Of a stretch of 64,000 nt of DNA, positions 37,284-47,511 are shown in pieces (positions within the stretch are counted from its first letter, which is position 1; each line of letters begins with the position of its first letter). Position numbers and translations under genes: made by a program. The notes below the pieces were generated by a model. The model ran no database searches. It saw nothing but the letters and a program-made list of their open reading frames with translations, and was not told where the DNA came from. This stretch comes from Victivallis vadensis. GTDB lineage: Bacteria > Verrucomicrobiota > Lentisphaeria > Victivallales > Victivallaceae. The DNA lies in contig NZ_QEKH01000021.1 in the NCBI RefSeq assembly GCF_003096415.1, forward strand, positions 26,163 through 90,162, in the 5' to 3' direction.

Positions 37284-38089
37284 GGGATTTCGCTCCTTTC
37301 GGAGCGACCAAGGCGCTTCGCCCTTGGAACCCGACCGGCAAGGTGCCGGCGCCGAATACTTCAGAGCCGGGAAAGGCGAAACGCCTTTCCCTCCGGATAG
37401 GGGAGGCTCTACTGTGGACAGGCAGGCGAGTACCTGAGCGGCACACCGCTCCGGTCGGCGGCCGCGTCGGCTTTTTTGCCGACGCCGGGCACTCCCTACG
37501 CCTGCTGCCGCCGGAGGTCACGCGCGGAACCTCCAGATGCTGACCGGGTAATAGACAGATACCCTGATGGAGGCTGATAAGAGTTTATCTGCCGATATAT
37601 GCAAAGCGAGGTCAGGCAACAATGCAGTTACCACCCCACAGGCAAGCACCTTGGAATACGAGCCTTACTGAACCTTGCCTGTATTATGAGGATAGGCAAG
37701 GCGAGAGCAGGCAACAATGCAGTTGCCAACCCACAGGCAAGCATCTTGGAATACGGGCCTTACTGAACCTTGCCTGTATTATGAGGATAGGCGGAGTTCA
37801 GCCTCCATGAGGGTAACTTCACATCATCCGGTCAGCATCTGGAGGTTCCGCGCGTGACCTCCGGCGGCAGCTTACCGCAGGGAGTGCCTGAAGCCCGCAA
37901 AAAAGCGGGCTTTGTGCCGACCGGAGCGGTGTGCCGCTCCTGTACAACCATGCCTGTCTCCATCAGGGCTCCCCCACCCGGAGGGAAAGCCGGAACGGTT
38001 TTCCCGGCTCTAAGTATTCGGCACCGGCACCTTGCCGGTCGGGTTCCAAGGGCGAAGCGCCTTGGTCGCTCCGAAAGGAGCGAAATCCC
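37284..38089. repeat. giant imperfect inverted repeat with tandem hairpins in its loop
   Basis: Arms 37284-37547 and 37828-38089 (about 263 bp each) are reverse complements; the outer 75 bp match with one change. Pairing resumes further in (37558-37578 with 37797-37818). The loop holds two direct 95-bp repeats (37614 and 37709), each with ACAGGCAAG/CTTGCCTGT. Each arm carries its own small hairpins, and these differ compensatorily: GTCGGC/GCCGAC in the left arm is AGCCCGC/GCGGGCT in the right. Both arms contain the dispersed GCAAGGTGCCG box (37335 plus, 38020 minus). The 1,056 bp from 37254 to 38309 encode no recognisable protein. Confidence 0.85.
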
Positions 38090-38188
38090 CTATTCAGGAA
38101 ACTTGTACACGGTGTAATTTCTGGATTTTTAAAATCATCTCAAGGGGCGGGGGATTATCCCCAATCCGGAATAGAAATGGCCTGTGAT

Positions 38189-38222
38189 GCCTCTGGAAAC
38201 AGAGGCGTTTTTCTTTTTCTTC
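38189..38222 (+). terminator. strong Rho-independent terminator with GAAA loop
   Basis: GCCTCTG-GAAA-CAGAGGC (38189-38206) then GTTTTTCTTTTTCTT. It lies over 930 nt beyond the speE stop and 100 nt beyond the inverted repeat, so it either ends a very long speE tail or a transcript of the repeat. Confidence 0.85.
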
Positions 38223-38247
38223 CGTAGCGAAAAGGCCCGGAGGTTCT

Positions 38248-38275
38248 TGTAATTTTCTCCCGGAGTGGTATACTT
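38248..38275 (+). promoter_or_regulatory. promoter of the S41 peptidase gene
   Basis: TTGTAA (38248-38253), 16 nt, TATACT (38270-38275), 34 nt before the ATG. Confidence 0.6.
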
Positions 38276-38309
38276 AGAGTATCAGAGAGAAATCGCGGGA
38301 GGTCCGGAA

Positions 38310-40169
38310 ATGAAACGCGCCGTAATATCGATTCTGCTGGGAGTGCTTGTCTCCGCCGCATTCTGCGCCCCGATTCCGGCGGAGCGGGCCGCCGAGGCGC
38401 TGCTGACCGCTTTCTTCACTGGGGATGAAGCCGGAGTCGCGCGGAACAGCTCCCCGCAGGGACTCCGAAAATTTTCCGGCCATGACCGCGAGGAGCTGAT
38501 CCGGGAGGCGGCGCGCTTCGGCGTGTTCCGCGGCATCCTCTCCAGCCAGGAACTCGGGGAGGACCGCGTCGAGGTCCGCTGCCGCTTCTCCGACCACCCG
38601 GTCCGCTTTCTCGTATCGTGCGCTCCCGACGGCAGGGTGAACGGCTTCGCGGTGTTGCCGGACATCGACATTCCCCGCCTGACCAGAGCGCAGATGCTGG
38701 CCGACTTCGATTACCTCACCGCGATGCTGGAGAAAATCTGCCCGCTGTTCACCGTGAACCGAAAAGTCTACGATGTGGACATCCCGGGAACACTGGCCGC
38801 CCATCGCAGCCGGATCACCGGCGACGAATCCCCCGAAGCCTTCTACCGGCTGATCCAGGACGCCCTGCAGGCCTGCCGCGGCAACCACCTCTGGGTCACT
38901 GCCGCCCTGACGGAGCTCCCTCCCGCACTGCACGACTTCCTGTCGGTCTACCGCGGTTTTGTGGACCCGGCGGCGCTTGAAACGACCGCCGCCGTCACCA
39001 TCCGCGAGGGCGGACGCCGTCCCGCCGGTCCCGACCTGGGGCTGATCTACTGCGAAGGGGCGTACTATACGAAATTCGATTTCACGCTGCACGGCGTCAC
39101 TTATCCGCGCGGCATGAAGCTGCTGTCGATCGACGGCATCTCCCCGGAGCTGTTTCTGGCCGAACAAAACGACCATCTGGACAATTTCGACGCCGCCCGG
39201 AAAACCTTTTACGACAGCGGCGAAATCCCTTTCTACACCCGTTCCGGGCGCTGGGGAAAAATGCCGCTGGTGTTCCGGTTCGAACGGCCTGACGGCGCGA
39301 CGGTGACCTTCCCGCTCGCCTCCGGCGACAAACTCATCTGGAAGGGGCCGCTGCGGCAGCCGTGGCATATTCCGAGGCTGGTCGAATACCTGCCGGGGCC
39401 GGAAATCCTGTATATCCGGATTCCGGCGATGCGGGAAGAGGATATTCCATTCTACCGGACACAAATTCTCGAAAAGAGCAGAAATCGGAAAATCCGGGCC
39501 GTCGTGCTCGACGTGCGCAACAATCCCGGCGGCAGCGACGCGGTCTGGAATGAAATCCTCGCGCTGCTGATTCCGGGCCCGTGGAGCTACTCCACCACCT
39601 TCGCGCTGAAGGATTCGCCGGAGATGCGGCGTTTCCTGCAGCAGCACCGCGAATTCTACCGCCGGAACCGCCGCAGCTACGACATGCCCGGCCTGAACGA
39701 GTTCCGGCAGGTCGCGGTCCCCTATCTGGACAACGAAAAATTCCTCGCCGCGACCTTCACCAAGCAGCTGCCCGGCAACCGGGCGGTGCTGCCGGAACGG
39801 GTGCCGGTCTACGTGATCGCGCACAACATCTACTCCTCCGCCGGAAACCTGACGGCGGTTGCGAAGCAGCTCGATTTCGTGACCAGCGTCGGACTGGACA
39901 ACCCGAAAAGCCTCGGCAGGGGGATCGATCCGTTCTTCTTTTCGCTGCCGAATTCCAAACTGGTCGTTTCGGTTGAGCCGGCGCTCGACCTGACCGGTTG
40001 CCGCCGGGCCGCCGACACGCTGCATACCGGGGTTGAACAGAAAGTCGACCTGACGCCGGCGGAGTACGTCGAGTACTGGAACTCCAACCCCGGCCGCAAC
40101 CCGGTCTCCTATCTGCTGCACCGCGATCCTTTCATGCAGAAAATCCTGCAATTGCAGCATAACCGCTGA
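38310..40169 (+). CDS. secreted S41-family serine peptidase
   Basis: 619 residues with signal peptide MKRAVISILLGVLVSAAFCA. The ATG at 38310 follows GGGAGG. The C-terminal half is the S41 (tail-specific/C-terminal processing) fold: ILYIRIPAM, KIRAVVLDVRNNPGGSDAVW, and IYSSAGNL near residue 508 carrying the likely nucleophile Ser. No PDZ domain is evident. The N-terminal part (about 25-140) is a separate domain of unknown role. It has its own promoter and no clear operon partner, so the target is unknown. Confidence 0.8.
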   Translation: MKRAVISILLGVLVSAAFCAPIPAERAAEALLTAFFTGDEAGVARNSSPQGLRKFSGHDREELIREAARFGVFRGILSSQELGEDRVEVRCRFSDHPVRFLVSCAPDGRVNGFAVLPDIDIPRLTRAQMLADFDYLTAMLEKICPLFTVNRKVYDVDIPGTLAAHRSRITGDESPEAFYRLIQDALQACRGNHLWVTAALTELPPALHDFLSVYRGFVDPAALETTAAVTIREGGRRPAGPDLGLIYCEGAYYTKFDFTLHGVTYPRGMKLLSIDGISPELFLAEQNDHLDNFDAARKTFYDSGEIPFYTRSGRWGKMPLVFRFERPDGATVTFPLASGDKLIWKGPLRQPWHIPRLVEYLPGPEILYIRIPAMREEDIPFYRTQILEKSRNRKIRAVVLDVRNNPGGSDAVWNEILALLIPGPWSYSTTFALKDSPEMRRFLQQHREFYRRNRRSYDMPGLNEFRQVAVPYLDNEKFLAATFTKQLPGNRAVLPERVPVYVIAHNIYSSAGNLTAVAKQLDFVTSVGLDNPKSLGRGIDPFFFSLPNSKLVVSVEPALDLTGCRRAADTLHTGVEQKVDLTPAEYVEYWNSNPGRNPVSYLLHRDPFMQKILQLQHNR

Positions 40170-40243
40170 GAGCGGCTGCGGGTTCCCGGCAGATCAAGCC
40201 CGAGCCGTCCCGCAAAATATTCCGCATTTTTCCGGAAGGGGAC

Positions 40244-40290
40244 TTGACATCGGCGGCGTTTCTTTGTATAATATAATATGTATCATACAA
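40244..40290 (+). promoter_or_regulatory. consensus promoter plus palindromic operator
   Basis: TTGACA (40244-40249), 17 nt, TATAAT (40267-40272). Just downstream TGTATCATACA (40279-40289) is a perfect palindrome nested in TTGTAT/ATACAA (40264-40290). The overlap with the transcription start implies repression, most simply by the GntR/LacI-type protein encoded next. Confidence 0.75.
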
Positions 40291-40320
40291 GAAACGAACC
40301 TTTTTTCCAAAGGAGAAGCG

Positions 40321-41418
40321 ATGAGCGATACGCCGAAATACGAGCAATTCAGCCGCTTCCTGCACCAGCAGATCCTGTCGGGCGTCTACCGGCCCGGCGA
40401 AAAACTGCCCTCCGAGCGCGACCTCGGCAAGCAGTACCGGATCGCTCACATGACCGTCAACAAGGCGGTCAACGGCCTCGTCAGCGCCGGAGTGCTGGAG
40501 CGGCACGGATCGCGCGGCACTTTCGTCGCCGCCGCTTCGGCTGAAACGCAGCGTCAGGTCTGCCTGCTTTTGCTCGACCGCCAGCCGGAGCAGTTCCAGA
40601 GCGGCGCGCTCGAAATGCAGGTTTACTCCGGCATCACCGCGCAGGCGGCCAGGACGGGCATCGTCGTGATCCTCGCGGAAACCGCGGCCGCGCCGGAAAT
40701 GATCGACACGCTGCTGCAACAGCGCGGCAACGACCTGCGCGGCATCCTCTTCTGCGGCATGACCCACGAAGAAAAGATGCTCAACCTGGTTGAACGCTAC
40801 CGCTCTTTGAAATTCATCCTGCTCAATTACCAGCTTCCCGAAGACCTCGGCTACTTCGACAACCTCTTCAAGGTCTACAACGCCGACGCCGAGGGCGGGG
40901 CCATGGCGGCGGAAGAGCTTTACCGCCGGGGACACCGTGAATTCGCGGTCCTCTCCTGCGAACTGCACTGCCGCAACTACGCCCGCCGTACCGACGGGTT
41001 CCGCCGGAAGCTGGTCGAACTCGGGGTTTCCAACAGCCGCATCCACTTCCGCTACCTCGACCCGTTCCGCGACATCTGCACCGAGGCGGTTCCGCAGGCC
41101 GAAGCCCTGACCCGCGAGCTGCTCGCTTCGCACCCCGGCGCGACCGCGTTTTTCGCCGTCAACGACTACTTCGCCTCCGGCATCGCCACGGAGCTGGCCC
41201 GCACCGCGGACAGTTCACGATATGACATCATCGGCTACGACAACATCCTTCCGGTACTCTCGCAGTTGGGGGGCTTCTCCACGGTCGCGATCGATTTCGA
41301 GGCCATCGGCCGCCGCGCGGTCGAACTGCTGACGGACGACCGCCCTGAAAAAATCATCCGGATCGCGCCGCGCCTTTTCACCCGCACCGGAAAGGAATCC
41401 GGCCGGATTACGGCATAA
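40321..41418 (+). CDS. GntR-type regulator with LacI-like sensor domain
   Basis: 365 residues. The N-terminal GntR winged helix reads [53 protein letters not shown] LacI/GalR-type sugar-binding domain follows (AGRSY-like [39 protein letters not shown]). The ATG at 40321 has AAAGGAG upstream. It is followed after 58 nt by a prepilin and two glycosidase genes on the same strand and is probably their repressor as well as its own. Confidence 0.87.
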   Translation: MSDTPKYEQFSRFLHQQILSGVYRPGEKLPSERDLGKQYRIAHMTVNKAVNGLVSAGVLERHGSRGTFVAAASAETQRQVCLLLLDRQPEQFQSGALEMQVYSGITAQAARTGIVVILAETAAAPEMIDTLLQQRGNDLRGILFCGMTHEEKMLNLVERYRSLKFILLNYQLPEDLGYFDNLFKVYNADAEGGAMAAEELYRRGHREFAVLSCELHCRNYARRTDGFRRKLVELGVSNSRIHFRYLDPFRDICTEAVPQAEALTRELLASHPGATAFFAVNDYFASGIATELARTADSSRYDIIGYDNILPVLSQLGGFSTVAIDFEAIGRRAVELLTDDRPEKIIRIAPRLFTRTGKESGRITA

Positions 41419-41476
41419 CCCGTGCAGAAAGTTCCCAATCAGTCATCACTCAATCAATATAAGGAGCTTCCGATCT

Positions 41477-42223
41477 ATGAAAACAGTTTCCGGCATCCCC
41501 GCATTCCCCGTTTTTCATCGTGTTCCCGAACGCGCACGGACCAAATCCCCGCATTCGGCGGCATCCGTCTTTCATTTTACTTTGATTGAGTTGCTCGTAG
41601 TAATCGCCATTATCGCGATTCTGGCGGGGATGCTGCTGCCGGCGCTGAACAAGGCGCGCGAAACGGCCCGGTCGGGCAAATGCACCAACAACCTGAAACA
41701 GCTCGGACTGGCCGGGGCGATGTACGGCAATGACTACAAAGTGCTTCCCGGCGCCTACTACCAGAAGAACGCGGCGACCGCGATCACGCACTGGAAGCTG
41801 ATGCAGGAGCAGAATTACCTGCAGCCCTCCAATCTGTTCACCTGTCCGGCGTGGAAACCGATGAGCTATGACGTGGACAACGAGTACGCCGATTACTACA
41901 CCTACGGCGTGGTCTCCTACGAGTGGTGGAGCAATCCCTTCTACACCGTCAGGCCGGACAACCCGATCATTCCGGAAAACCAGCGCCGCTCCCCCGCCGC
42001 CTATCTGATCTACGTCGACAGCATTTCGCGCGTCGATTTTCAGCAGAACGTGCTGGTCTACGCCTATCCGAACGGCGGCATGACCAACAACCTGACCCGC
42101 CACACCCATTCCGGGCGGGCCAACGGCGCGTTCCTCGACGGGCACGCCGCCGGCAACTCCCCTGCCGAGCTGAAGGACAAATACGGCTTTGAACAGACGT
42201 TCGGCGGACAGGAGGGAATATGA
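41477..42223 (+). CDS. prepilin-like protein, H-x9-DG type
   Basis: 248 residues. A 35-residue leader precedes [20 protein letters not shown], then [20 protein letters not shown]. The tail has [16 protein letters not shown], the H-x9-DG motif. AAGGAG lies before the ATG. Its stop overlaps the next start as ATGA, so this protein and the following glycosidase are translationally coupled. The leader is longer than the usual 6-15 residues. Confidence 0.87.
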   Translation: MKTVSGIPAFPVFHRVPERARTKSPHSAASVFHFTLIELLVVIAIIAILAGMLLPALNKARETARSGKCTNNLKQLGLAGAMYGNDYKVLPGAYYQKNAATAITHWKLMQEQNYLQPSNLFTCPAWKPMSYDVDNEYADYYTYGVVSYEWWSNPFYTVRPDNPIIPENQRRSPAAYLIYVDSISRVDFQQNVLVYAYPNGGMTNNLTRHTHSGRANGAFLDGHAAGNSPAELKDKYGFEQTFGGQEGI

Positions 42224-43797
42224 AGCCGCCCTTGATCGACGACCGGATCACCCGGGCGTTTTACCTGCGCGCCCGGCGGGAGCTGGCGGAAAATTTCGGA
42301 CTTCAATGCGATATCGACCTCGGGACCCCTTTTCTGAACGCGCTGTTCTGGGGATCGCTGAAATCCCTTGCCGACCGGGTCGATCCGAGCGGTTTCTGCC
42401 AGACCAGTTTCGGGGAGGAGGGCAACATCAAGTGCTACGGCACCAGCCATTATCCCCGCGACGCGGCGGAGGCCGCCGGCGTGCTCGCATCGGTCGGCCT
42501 GACGGATTTGGGCCTGCGCATCCTGCGGTTCAGCCTTGAACACATCCCGGCGGGGCAGTACTATCTGCCGCACGTCTACCGCCGCGACGGTTCCAGCCGG
42601 GCCAACACGGTTCAGGTCGACACTCCCGGCCATCTGGCCCGGGCGCTGGAACGCTGCGTCCGGCAGGGCGGTCCCGTCCCCGAAGCGGAACCGCTCTACC
42701 GCCAATTGCGCGAAGTCTGCCGCGCCGCCTGGCGTCACCACTATCACCCGGAGTTCCGGCTGCTCGACGCCGGCAACTACAACGAGCAGGGGTTCGACGG
42801 CAGCAGCGAACTGCTGCTGGATCTCTTCACCAACACGGCCATGCACAGCGGGCTGGCGGCGCTGGGGCGCGTTGCCGCCGCTTTCGGCGACGAAAACTCC
42901 GCCGGAGAATTTGCGGAACAGGCCGGACTGCTGGCCGCCGGGATCGAGCAGCGCCTTTTCGACCCGGAACGCGGCTTTTACCGGAGCGGCTATTCGCTGG
43001 ACCGGCGCGGATTCATGCCGGAAGAGAACTGGATCATCCTGTACTGCCGCCGCTGGTACGAGGGCCGGCCGGAGGCGTGGGAACGCGCCTATGCCGAATT
43101 GCTCTCCGACACCGCGATCCGCTGGGACGATCACACGCTCGTCACCGGCGAAACTCCGGGGCGGCGCTTCATGCTGCTCGGGAAGTTCTTCGCCCAGCAG
43201 CTCGGTTACTTCGCCGGGACCGGGCGCGAAGCCGAACTCCGGGACGGCCTTTGCTTCCTTGAGGAGAGTGTCCGCCGCCCGTTCAACCTCTACCCGGAGT
43301 GGTGGTTCCACCACCGCCCGGAGAAACTCTCCGGCTACATCCGGGATTTTCTCGCCGACCATCGCGAGCTCTGGTGCGCCTATGCGGAGGATCCCGCCGG
43401 AGATTACACCGTCGACAGCGGCAACTGCGAACAGACCGCCGTTTTCCTCCAGCACATGCTTGACGATATCCTCGGCGTCCGCTTCCGGCACGGAAGGCTC
43501 CAACTCCGCCCGGCGCTCGTTCACGGCGGCGGCTGTTCCGCCCTGCCGGTCGAATGCGGCAAAGCCCTCTCATTCCACTATGAAAACAACCGGCTTGAAG
43601 TCGAAACCGGCCTGTGCCGGGAGTTTGAACTCGGCCTGCCGGCTGCCGCCGGGCTGCCGTACATCGTCACCGTCAACGGAATCCCCGCGGAAGCGCGGCG
43701 CGAATCCGGGCAGCAGCTCGACACCCTGTTTGTCACCTGTCCGCCTGCGGCGGGCCGCATCCAGATCACCGTACACCCGGAAGGAGACCGAGTATGA
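42220..43797 (+). CDS. putative (alpha/alpha)6 six-hairpin glycosidase
   Basis: 525 residues. No family could be fixed. Features are those of six-hairpin glycosidases: repeated helical pairs and aromatic/acidic motifs [31 protein letters not shown] and [10 protein letters not shown], with a short beta-sandwich tail (about 420-525, [16 protein letters not shown]) as in GH63/GH65/GH78-like enzymes. It has no signal peptide, so it probably acts in the cytoplasm on imported oligosaccharide. Both ends overlap neighbours by ATGA, tying it to the prepilin upstream and the GH42-like enzyme downstream. Confidence 0.6.
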   Translation: MKPPLIDDRITRAFYLRARRELAENFGLQCDIDLGTPFLNALFWGSLKSLADRVDPSGFCQTSFGEEGNIKCYGTSHYPRDAAEAAGVLASVGLTDLGLRILRFSLEHIPAGQYYLPHVYRRDGSSRANTVQVDTPGHLARALERCVRQGGPVPEAEPLYRQLREVCRAAWRHHYHPEFRLLDAGNYNEQGFDGSSELLLDLFTNTAMHSGLAALGRVAAAFGDENSAGEFAEQAGLLAAGIEQRLFDPERGFYRSGYSLDRRGFMPEENWIILYCRRWYEGRPEAWERAYAELLSDTAIRWDDHTLVTGETPGRRFMLLGKFFAQQLGYFAGTGREAELRDGLCFLEESVRRPFNLYPEWWFHHRPEKLSGYIRDFLADHRELWCAYAEDPAGDYTVDSGNCEQTAVFLQHMLDDILGVRFRHGRLQLRPALVHGGGCSALPVECGKALSFHYENNRLEVETGLCREFELGLPAAAGLPYIVTVNGIPAEARRESGQQLDTLFVTCPPAAGRIQITVHPEGDRV

Positions 43798-46415
43798 GAC
43801 CGCTGTTTTCCACCACCGCACTGCTGCTGGCGTTTTGCCTGTTCCCGGCGGCGGCCGCCGAACTGCTCCGCCATCAGCCCGCCGAACCGGAATATTTCCC
43901 GCCGCGCAATGAGGCGATTCCGGTTCCGACATTCCGTCACAACGGCGGCCCCCTGACCGTCGCGCTGGACTATCTGCCCGCTCTGCGCCACACCTGGCTG
44001 CTGCTCGACGGCAACCTCCTGCTGATCCGGGATGCCTCCGGCAATGAGGTGCTGAAGCTCGACCTGGTCCGCCGCGGCCGTTTCCAGCTGAAGTACGGCA
44101 AGGCAACGCAAATCTCCCTGCCGCTGCTCGATGAGATCGACCGTTTCCCGCTGCGCCTTGTCCTCGACGGAGGCGGCGCGCGGCTTGAAATGGAACAACG
44201 CATGTGGACGCAGCTTCCCGGCCCGGCGCTGCCGCCGGGAGAGTATTCGATCACGCTCGCCCGACCGGAGAACGGGATTCCCGGGGCTTTCGGCCGCTAC
44301 CGGGAGCTGACCGTCTCCGACACGGCCTCTCCCCCGGCGCGGCAGCCGGACTACCCGGAGCGCAGCGCGCAGTTCGCCCGGCTCGCCGAAGCCGACCGCC
44401 GCCTCCTTGCCGATCCCGCATACGACCTCAATCCAGCAGTCGCTCCGGCAGCCTTCGACCGCGACAATGCCGGACGAGCCGCCATCCGCATCGCACTGGA
44501 TTCGCTGTGGAAACGGCTTCACATCGGGCAGACGGCCAATTTCGACGCCTATCTCGCCGATCTCGAAGTCGAAGCCGCCCGGCTTGCCGCTCCGCACGTT
44601 CCGGCACCGGCGATTCCGCTGACGCGGGACCGTTCCGCCGGTTTCCTGACGCCCGGCGACCGTGATTTCCACTTCGGCGTCATCGGCTGGGAACTGGGAA
44701 ATTACGCGCCGGAGCTGGCGCTGCTCGGCTGCGATCTGGTCTCCGACTCGGTCTGGCCCGCCCAGCTCATCACCCCGGAGGGCGGCTTCAACGAGGAGCA
44801 CTATCGCAGCCGCACCCTGCCGTCACTGCGGCGGCTCGCGCATTACGGAATCGCGGTTGATATGCTCGTCGCTCCCTACACGCCGCCGTTCCTGCTGCAA
44901 AAGCACCCGGAATGGAGCGGCTCCTATGCGGAAAAGCGGCTCGCCGGGCATGGCTTTCTGAGCGCTTCGATCATCCACCCCGACTACCGCGCCCTCTGCC
45001 GGGCCTATCTCGGCCACCTGATCCCCCGCCTCGACCGGGAGCGGAACGTGGCAGCGATCTGCCTCGATAATGAGCCGGGCTATGAGGATTACACGCCCGC
45101 GATGCAGGCGCGTTTCCGCGACTTCCTCCGGGAACGCTATTCCGGCATCGGGGAACTGAACCGTTCGTGGGGAAGCGCCTATCCCGATTACGACGCGATC
45201 GCGCTGACCCGGCGGGAAGCGCTGGACCGGGAGAAGAAAAACCGCTTTTACGACTGGTTTCTCTTTACTTCCGGCGTCGGCACCGCCCATTTGCGCTTCC
45301 TCCACGACGACGTCAAACGCCACACGCAACTGCCGACCCACGTGAAGGTCCTGCCGTGGGAGTTCGGCCACACCTGGGTGAAACGCGATTCAAAAGAGCG
45401 CAAAGAGACCGAACTGGCCGACGGGATCGACCGCTTCGCGATCGCCGGGTTCACCGATCTTCTCGGCACAGATTCGTATGCCGACAAATACTCCGCCGAG
45501 GGAGAGTACGCCGCCAACACCATGTACCAGTCGCTCTATTACGATCTGGTCTCCGGCTACGACCGCCGCAAGGCGCTTTTCGACAGCGAGTGGCACATCG
45601 CCGCGATCGACGCGCGGACGCCCCCGGAATATATTGAAATGGTCATGCAGCAGAATGTGATGCACGGCCTCCGCGCAGGCACGGTCTGGGTGATGAATCC
45701 TTGTGTGGACGCCTTCGACATCTCCGGCGATGTGCCGCTGCTGATCCGCTATATGCAGACCGCCGCAACCATCCGGAAATTCGCCGGAGCCTACCGGGCG
45801 CTGGCGGAGCGCCCCCGGCCGGTCGCGCTGCTGTACAGCCCGAAAAGCCGCCGGCTGTTCGACGACCGTGCGGTCCACCCGCTTCAGCGCCTCCATGAAG
45901 CCTCGCTTTTCACCGGCCTCGGCATCCGGCTGCTCGACGAACGGCAGCTGCTTGCGGGCGATCTCGACGGCATCCGCGCGATCATCTCCGTCGACTGCCT
46001 CGCCCCGGAGGCGGGAACCGCCGAGGCGCTGCGGAACTTCCGCCGTAACGGCGGAACATTCGCCCGGATCGGCGAATTCGGCGGAGGCCCCGTCCCCGGA
46101 GAACTCCGTTACGAGACGACTGCCGATCAGAAGCAATTGCAGAAAATCCTGCTCGACGTTGCCGACCGCGCCGGTGTTTCACCGGCGATCCGGGTCGGCA
46201 AGCCCGACGGCTCTCCGGTTCCCGGCGTGGAGTTTCACTCCGTCCGGCAACAGTCCGGAAGCGAGCTGCTCTACGTAACCAATTACAGCACGAAGCCGCA
46301 GGAGCTGACGCTTCACGGAGTCCGGCGATTCCGCAACCTGCACACCGGCGAAACCGGCGGCAGCCGCCTTACCCTCCCGGTGCAGGGGACGCTTCTCGCT
46401 GCTGTCGAAAGGTGA
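43794..46415 (+). CDS. secreted GH42-like beta-galactosidase
   Basis: 873 residues with signal peptide [22 protein letters not shown]. After a beta-rich N-terminal domain the GH42-type barrel starts near residue 285. LDNEPGYEDYTPAMQARFRDFLRERY with ELNRSWGSAYPDYDAI is the classical GH42 stretch, with acid/base Glu near 426; ALFDSEWH near 599 supplies the nucleophile Glu. A glutamine-amidotransferase-like trimer domain (ALLYSPKSRR, IRAIISVDCLAP) follows, as in family 42. It likely releases beta-linked galactose from outside the cytoplasm. The stop lies only 4 bp from the convergent regulator stop, with no terminator between them. Confidence 0.78.
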   Translation: MRPLFSTTALLLAFCLFPAAAAELLRHQPAEPEYFPPRNEAIPVPTFRHNGGPLTVALDYLPALRHTWLLLDGNLLLIRDASGNEVLKLDLVRRGRFQLKYGKATQISLPLLDEIDRFPLRLVLDGGGARLEMEQRMWTQLPGPALPPGEYSITLARPENGIPGAFGRYRELTVSDTASPPARQPDYPERSAQFARLAEADRRLLADPAYDLNPAVAPAAFDRDNAGRAAIRIALDSLWKRLHIGQTANFDAYLADLEVEAARLAAPHVPAPAIPLTRDRSAGFLTPGDRDFHFGVIGWELGNYAPELALLGCDLVSDSVWPAQLITPEGGFNEEHYRSRTLPSLRRLAHYGIAVDMLVAPYTPPFLLQKHPEWSGSYAEKRLAGHGFLSASIIHPDYRALCRAYLGHLIPRLDRERNVAAICLDNEPGYEDYTPAMQARFRDFLRERYSGIGELNRSWGSAYPDYDAIALTRREALDREKKNRFYDWFLFTSGVGTAHLRFLHDDVKRHTQLPTHVKVLPWEFGHTWVKRDSKERKETELADGIDRFAIAGFTDLLGTDSYADKYSAEGEYAANTMYQSLYYDLVSGYDRRKALFDSEWHIAAIDARTPPEYIEMVMQQNVMHGLRAGTVWVMNPCVDAFDISGDVPLLIRYMQTAATIRKFAGAYRALAERPRPVALLYSPKSRRLFDDRAVHPLQRLHEASLFTGLGIRLLDERQLLAGDLDGIRAIISVDCLAPEAGTAEALRNFRRNGGTFARIGEFGGGPVPGELRYETTADQKQLQKILLDVADRAGVSPAIRVGKPDGSPVPGVEFHSVRQQSGSELLYVTNYSTKPQELTLHGVRRFRNLHTGETGGSRLTLPVQGTLLAAVER

Positions 46416-46419
46416 CGGA

Positions 46420-47511
46420 TCACACCAGCTCGGCCACCGATTTGCGGTTCACGATCCGGCAGGGAAGGAACTCCTGGTGGCGCACCGAGTCGCCGCCGAA
46501 CCGTTTCTCATACAGCAGCCGGACCGCGCGCTTGCCGACTTCGGTGAATGGCTGCCGCACCGAGGAAAGCAGGAGGGTCCGGGCCATGAAGGAGTCGTCG
46601 AAGCCGAACACCGACACATCGCGCGGCACCAGCTTCCCGAGTTTGCGCAGTTCGTCGATCGCATTCGCGGCGATCGCGTCGTGGATGCAGATGATCGCGG
46701 TCGGCGGTTCGGGCAGTTTCATCAGCTGCCGGAGCCGTTCGCGCCCCTGTTCCTCCAGCGGCACGTCCCGGATGGTCAGGTGGTATTCCGGTTCCGCCGG
46801 CAGCCCGTCCAGCCGCAATTGGTCGAGGATTCCGGCCAGCCGCTGGTCCGACGAGAACACGCCGTCGAACACCCGGATGCTGCCGATCCGGCGATGACCC
46901 GCCTGCACCAGCTGCCGGACCACGTTGCGCATCACGCCATAGTTGTCGCTGCCGACGAAATCCCCCCGGATCATCCCGTCGCGCACCAGCGGACTGCCGA
47001 TCACCACCCAGTTCAGGCCCGCCGCCTCGAACGCATCCAGCACCGGATTGTTGACCTCATGGTAGTTCCGGCAGATCTCGGGGGCAAACAGCACATTGCG
47101 GCAGCCGCGGCGGCACAGCCGCTCGATGAACTCCGCCGCCTTCTCCATGTGGCCGTTCAAATTGCAGTAGATCAGGTCGATGCCGTATTCAAACGCCTGC
47201 AGCTCGGCGCCGCGCAACTGCAGATTGCCCGACAAATTGCCGGAGGTGTTCGATTCGAGGTACGCGATCAGTCCGCTGCGGAAAGAGTCGCCGCCCGGAC
47301 CGGAAGCCACGAAACAGCCGACATTGGCGCGCCGTTCGATCTCACCGGCGCGCGCCAGCTCATCGAGCGCGCCGCGCACCGTGCAACGCGACACCCCCAG
47401 AATCCGGGTCAGCTCCGATTCGGTCGGAATCCGCACGCCCGGAAGCCATTCGCCGGTTTCGATCCGGCGGCGGACCGCATCGACCGCCTGTTGCCGTCGC
47501 GAAGGCGCCAT
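46420..47511 (-). CDS. GntR-type regulator with LacI-like sensor domain
   Basis: 363 residues. The GntR winged helix includes WLPGVRIPTESELTRILGVSRCTVRGALDELARAGEIERR. The LacI-type domain includes NWVVIGSPLVRDG, RRIGSIRVFDG and TAIICIHDAIAANAI. The start is ATG at 47511 within TGATG, overlapping the mannosidase stop, with GGAGGGG just upstream; an earlier in-frame start would lie inside the mannosidase. It is the second gene of the mannosidase operon and probably its repressor, binding the palindrome at 50314-50331. Confidence 0.87.
   Translation of the reverse strand: MAPSRRQQAVDAVRRRIETGEWLPGVRIPTESELTRILGVSRCTVRGALDELARAGEIERRANVGCFVASGPGGDSFRSGLIAYLESNTSGNLSGNLQLRGAELQAFEYGIDLIYCNLNGHMEKAAEFIERLCRRGCRNVLFAPEICRNYHEVNNPVLDAFEAAGLNWVVIGSPLVRDGMIRGDFVGSDNYGVMRNVVRQLVQAGHRRIGSIRVFDGVFSSDQRLAGILDQLRLDGLPAEPEYHLTIRDVPLEEQGRERLRQLMKLPEPPTAIICIHDAIAANAIDELRKLGKLVPRDVSVFGFDDSFMARTLLLSSVRQPFTEVGKRAVRLLYEKRFGGDSVRHQEFLPCRIVNRKSVAELV

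Noticed and set aside
46413-46422. Overlap or bidirectional terminator between the GH42-like gene and the convergent regulator
   Set aside because: The stops are 4 bp apart and no hairpin lies across them, so no terminator is annotated.
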